The position numbers were made by a program, and so were the translations under genes. DNA of 7,699 nucleotides from Actinomycetota bacterium (GTDB lineage: Bacteria > Actinomycetota > Acidimicrobiia > Acidimicrobiales > Ilumatobacteraceae): assembly GCA_005787025.1 (NCBI GenBank), contig SYCH01000036.1, positions 1 through 7,699 on the forward strand. Reading direction: 5' to 3'. The stretch's first letter is position 1. The number at the start of each line of letters is the position of its first letter. Positions 5,894-7,699 of the stretch are shown one piece after another. Below the pieces are notes generated by a model. The model did not search any database and was not told the DNA's origin. It saw only the letters and a program-made list of their open reading frames with translations.

Positions 5894-6984
5894 CGATGAA
5901 GAGTGGAGCCCTCCGCGAGGCCGCCCTGGTGCTGGCCGATGGAAGCGTGTTCGAGGGCGAGGCCATCGGGGCCGAGGTCGCGATCTCGTCGGGGGAAGTG
6001 GTGTTCAACACCGTGCTGACGGGTTACCAGGAAGTGCTCACCGACCCCAGCTACGCCGGCCAGATCGTGACGTTCACCTATCCCCACATCGGGAACTACG
6101 GGACCACAGCCGTCGATGACGAGGGTCGGCGGCCGCATTGTCGCGGGGTGATCGTCCGGGATCTCGCACGTCGACACAGCAACCACCGCGCTGAACAGAG
6201 TCTCGATTCCATGTTGCGCGCCACCGGCGTGGCCGGCATCGCGGGCATCGACACGCGGCGACTCACGCGACTATTGCGTGACACCGGTGCGATGCCGGGC
6301 GCGTTCGGAACGGCCTCGGAGTCCGAGCTGTTGGTGGTCGCGCGCGCCGAACGCGGCACCGACGGCATCGACCTGGTCGCCAAGGTCACCACGCCCGAGC
6401 CCTACTTCTTCGGTTCGGGCCCCTTGAAGGTCGTGGCGTACGACTTCGGGATCAAGACCACCATCCTGCGTTGTCTGTCCGAGATCGCCACGGTCGAGGT
6501 CGTGCCGGCGTCCACGTCGGCGGCCGAGGTTCTGGCGCGCTCACCTCAGGGAGTCTTCTTGTCCAACGGACCAGGTGATCCGCAATCCGTCGGCTACGCG
6601 GTCGACGCGATTCGCGAGTTGCTGGGAGAGGTGCCGGTGTTCGGCATCTGTCTCGGACACCAGCTGCTCAGTCGTGCCTTGGGTGGCTCCACCTACAAGT
6701 TGCCCTTCGGACATCACGGCGGCAATCATCCGGTGCGACACGAGGCCTCGGGCCACGTCGAGATCACCAGTCAAAATCACAACTTCTGCGTGGACGCCGA
6801 CAGCCTGGGTGGTCGGGTGAGCGTGACCCACGTGAACCTCAACGACGGCACGAACGAAGGCATGGTGGTGCGCGACACGCCCGCTTTCAGCGTGCAGTAC
6901 CACCCCGAAGCGGGACCCGGTCCGCATGACAGTCGGTATCTCTTCGATCAGTTCGCCAACCTCATGAAGAACGGGAGCATCTGA
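5890..6984 (+). CDS. carA: Carbamoyl-phosphate synthetase small (glutaminase) subunit
   Basis: CarA hydrolyses glutamine and passes ammonia through a tunnel to CarB. The 364-residue protein shows the N-terminal small-subunit domain (LADGSVFEGEAIG, GEVVFNTVLTGYQEVLTDPSY, YPHIGNYG, IDTRRLTRLLRDTG) and, from about residue 181 (KVVAYDFG), the class I glutamine amidotransferase domain. The catalytic triad is intact: Cys254 in FGICLGHQLL, His338 and Glu340 in YHPEAGPGPHD. LSNGPGDP and FGHHGGNHPV are also present. I chose the GTG at 5890, nine bases after AGGGAGA (5874-5880); the ATG at 5896 is two codons inside and further from the ribosome-binding site. The GTG overlaps the stop of the small upstream frame. 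carB begins two bases after the carA stop codon ends, so the two are surely co-expressed. Confidence 0.97.
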   Translation: MTMKSGALREAALVLADGSVFEGEAIGAEVAISSGEVVFNTVLTGYQEVLTDPSYAGQIVTFTYPHIGNYGTTAVDDEGRRPHCRGVIVRDLARRHSNHRAEQSLDSMLRATGVAGIAGIDTRRLTRLLRDTGAMPGAFGTASESELLVVARAERGTDGIDLVAKVTTPEPYFFGSGPLKVVAYDFGIKTTILRCLSEIATVEVVPASTSAAEVLARSPQGVFLSNGPGDPQSVGYAVDAIRELLGEVPVFGICLGHQLLSRALGGSTYKLPFGHHGGNHPVRHEASGHVEITSQNHNFCVDADSLGGRVSVTHVNLNDGTNEGMVVRDTPAFSVQYHPEAGPGPHDSRYLFDQFANLMKNGSI

Positions 6985-6985
6985 G

Positions 6986-7699
6986 ATGCCCAAGCGCACC
7001 GATCTCTCGTCGATCCTCATCATCGGCTCCGGGCCCATCGTGATCGGGCAAGCGTGTGAGTTCGACTATTAGGGCACCCAAGCCTTTCGCGTACTGAAGG
7101 AGGAGGGCAATCGCGTCATCCAGGCCAACTCGAACCCGGCCACCATCATGACCGATCCCGATTTCGCCGACCGCACCTACATCGAACCCCTCACGTGGGA
7201 AGTGGTGGCGCGCATCATCGAACGCGAGAAGCCCGATGCCGTGCTTCCCACCCTCGGCGGACAGACCGGTTTGAACACCGCCATGGCCCTGTTCGAGCGG
7301 GGACTGGTCGGCGTGCCGGGAACGCCCGAACTCATCGGGGCCAACGCCGAGGCCATCGCCACCGCCGAGGATCGCGACAAGTTCAAGCAGGCCATGTTGG
7401 AGATCGGTTTGTCGGTTCCGCCCAGTGGCATCGCGCACTCCATGGACGAGGCCATGAAGGTCATCGAGACGATCGGATTGCCGTCCATCATCCGACCCGC
7501 GTACATCCTCGGTGGTCGCGGCACCGGTATCGCCTCGACCCCCGAACAGTTCGCGGTTCTGGCGGCCAACGGCCTGGCGGCCAGTCCGATCAACGAGATC
7601 CTCATCGAGAAGAGCATCGCCGGTTGGAAGGAATACGAACTCGAGGTGATGCGCGACCGCGCCGACAACTGCGTGATCATCTGCTCGATCGAGAACTTC
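6986..7699 (+). CDS. carB: Carbamoyl-phosphate synthetase large subunit, 5' part, with in-frame TAG at codon 29
   Basis: CarB makes carbamoyl phosphate from bicarbonate, ammonia and two ATP, feeding pyrimidines and arginine. The window holds the first 238 codons of a protein normally near 1,070-1,100 residues; the frame runs to the window edge. It starts at ATG 6986 with GGGAG (6973-6977) eight bases upstream. The start MPKRTDLSSILIIGSGPIVIGQ aligns with E. coli CarB without gaps. ATP-grasp landmarks are Arg130 (AEDRDKF), Arg170 with a glycine loop GGRGTG, and Glu216 in WKEYELEV; the loop differs from the more common GGxGGG. Codon 29 (7070-7072) is TAG where the family has an invariant serine in FDYSGTQA, one base from TCG. 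The rest of the visible frame is open and conserved, so this is a sequence error, a fresh nonsense mutation, or, least likely, recoding. Confidence 0.93.

Noticed and set aside
7095..7150. Re-initiation downstream of the carB TAG, using GAAGGAGGA near 7095
   Set aside because: No start codon lies 5-12 bases after it; the motif is just the codons of the conserved LKEEG. The next in-frame ATG (7148) lacks a ribosome-binding site and would delete conserved N-terminal residues.

Overview
The window is ordinary GC-rich bacterial chromosome, with every gene on the + strand and almost no spacing between genes. I place it in the Actinomycetota, tentatively Acidimicrobiia or a relative. The reasons are the order ileS, DksA/TraR-like gene, lspA, rluD-type gene followed by pyrR-pyrB-pyrC-carA-carB, the mycobacterial/eukaryote-like IleRS C-terminus, and a PyrR-binding hairpin placed on the pyrR ribosome-binding site as described for mycobacteria. 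The lineage is inferred from recalled gene orders and sequence feel, not from a search.

Left part (1-2906): the 3' end of ileS (isoleucyl-tRNA synthetase); a 280-residue protein with a long Lys/Ala/Pro repeat tail fused to a DksA/TraR-like domain that has lost all four zinc-finger cysteines; lspA (lipoprotein signal peptidase II); and an RluD-type 23S rRNA pseudouridine synthase. The last three genes overlap by ATGA and probably form one transcript. A 9-bp inverted repeat lies across the ileS stop codon and the possible promoter of this transcript.

Right part (2907-7699): the de novo pyrimidine operon. A TGn-extended -10 box lies just before a hairpin that fits the PyrR binding-loop consensus, and the hairpin's 3' arm runs into the pyrR Shine-Dalgarno. 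The genes are pyrR (regulator), pyrB (aspartate carbamoyltransferase), pyrC (dihydroorotase), carA and carB (carbamoyl-phosphate synthetase subunits; carB runs off the window). CarAB makes carbamoyl phosphate, PyrB joins it to aspartate, PyrC closes the ring, and PyrR senses the nucleotide pool and represses translation. The genes overlap by four bases or nearly abut. Even the 67-nt gap between pyrC and carA is filled by a 24-codon reading frame that overlaps both neighbours by four bases.

The two main oddities are an in-frame TAG at codon 29 of an otherwise intact carB, at the invariant serine of the FDYSG motif, and the small pyrC-carA reading frame. I see no mobile element, CRISPR array, tRNA or rRNA, and no intergenic stretch longer than about 70 bases.
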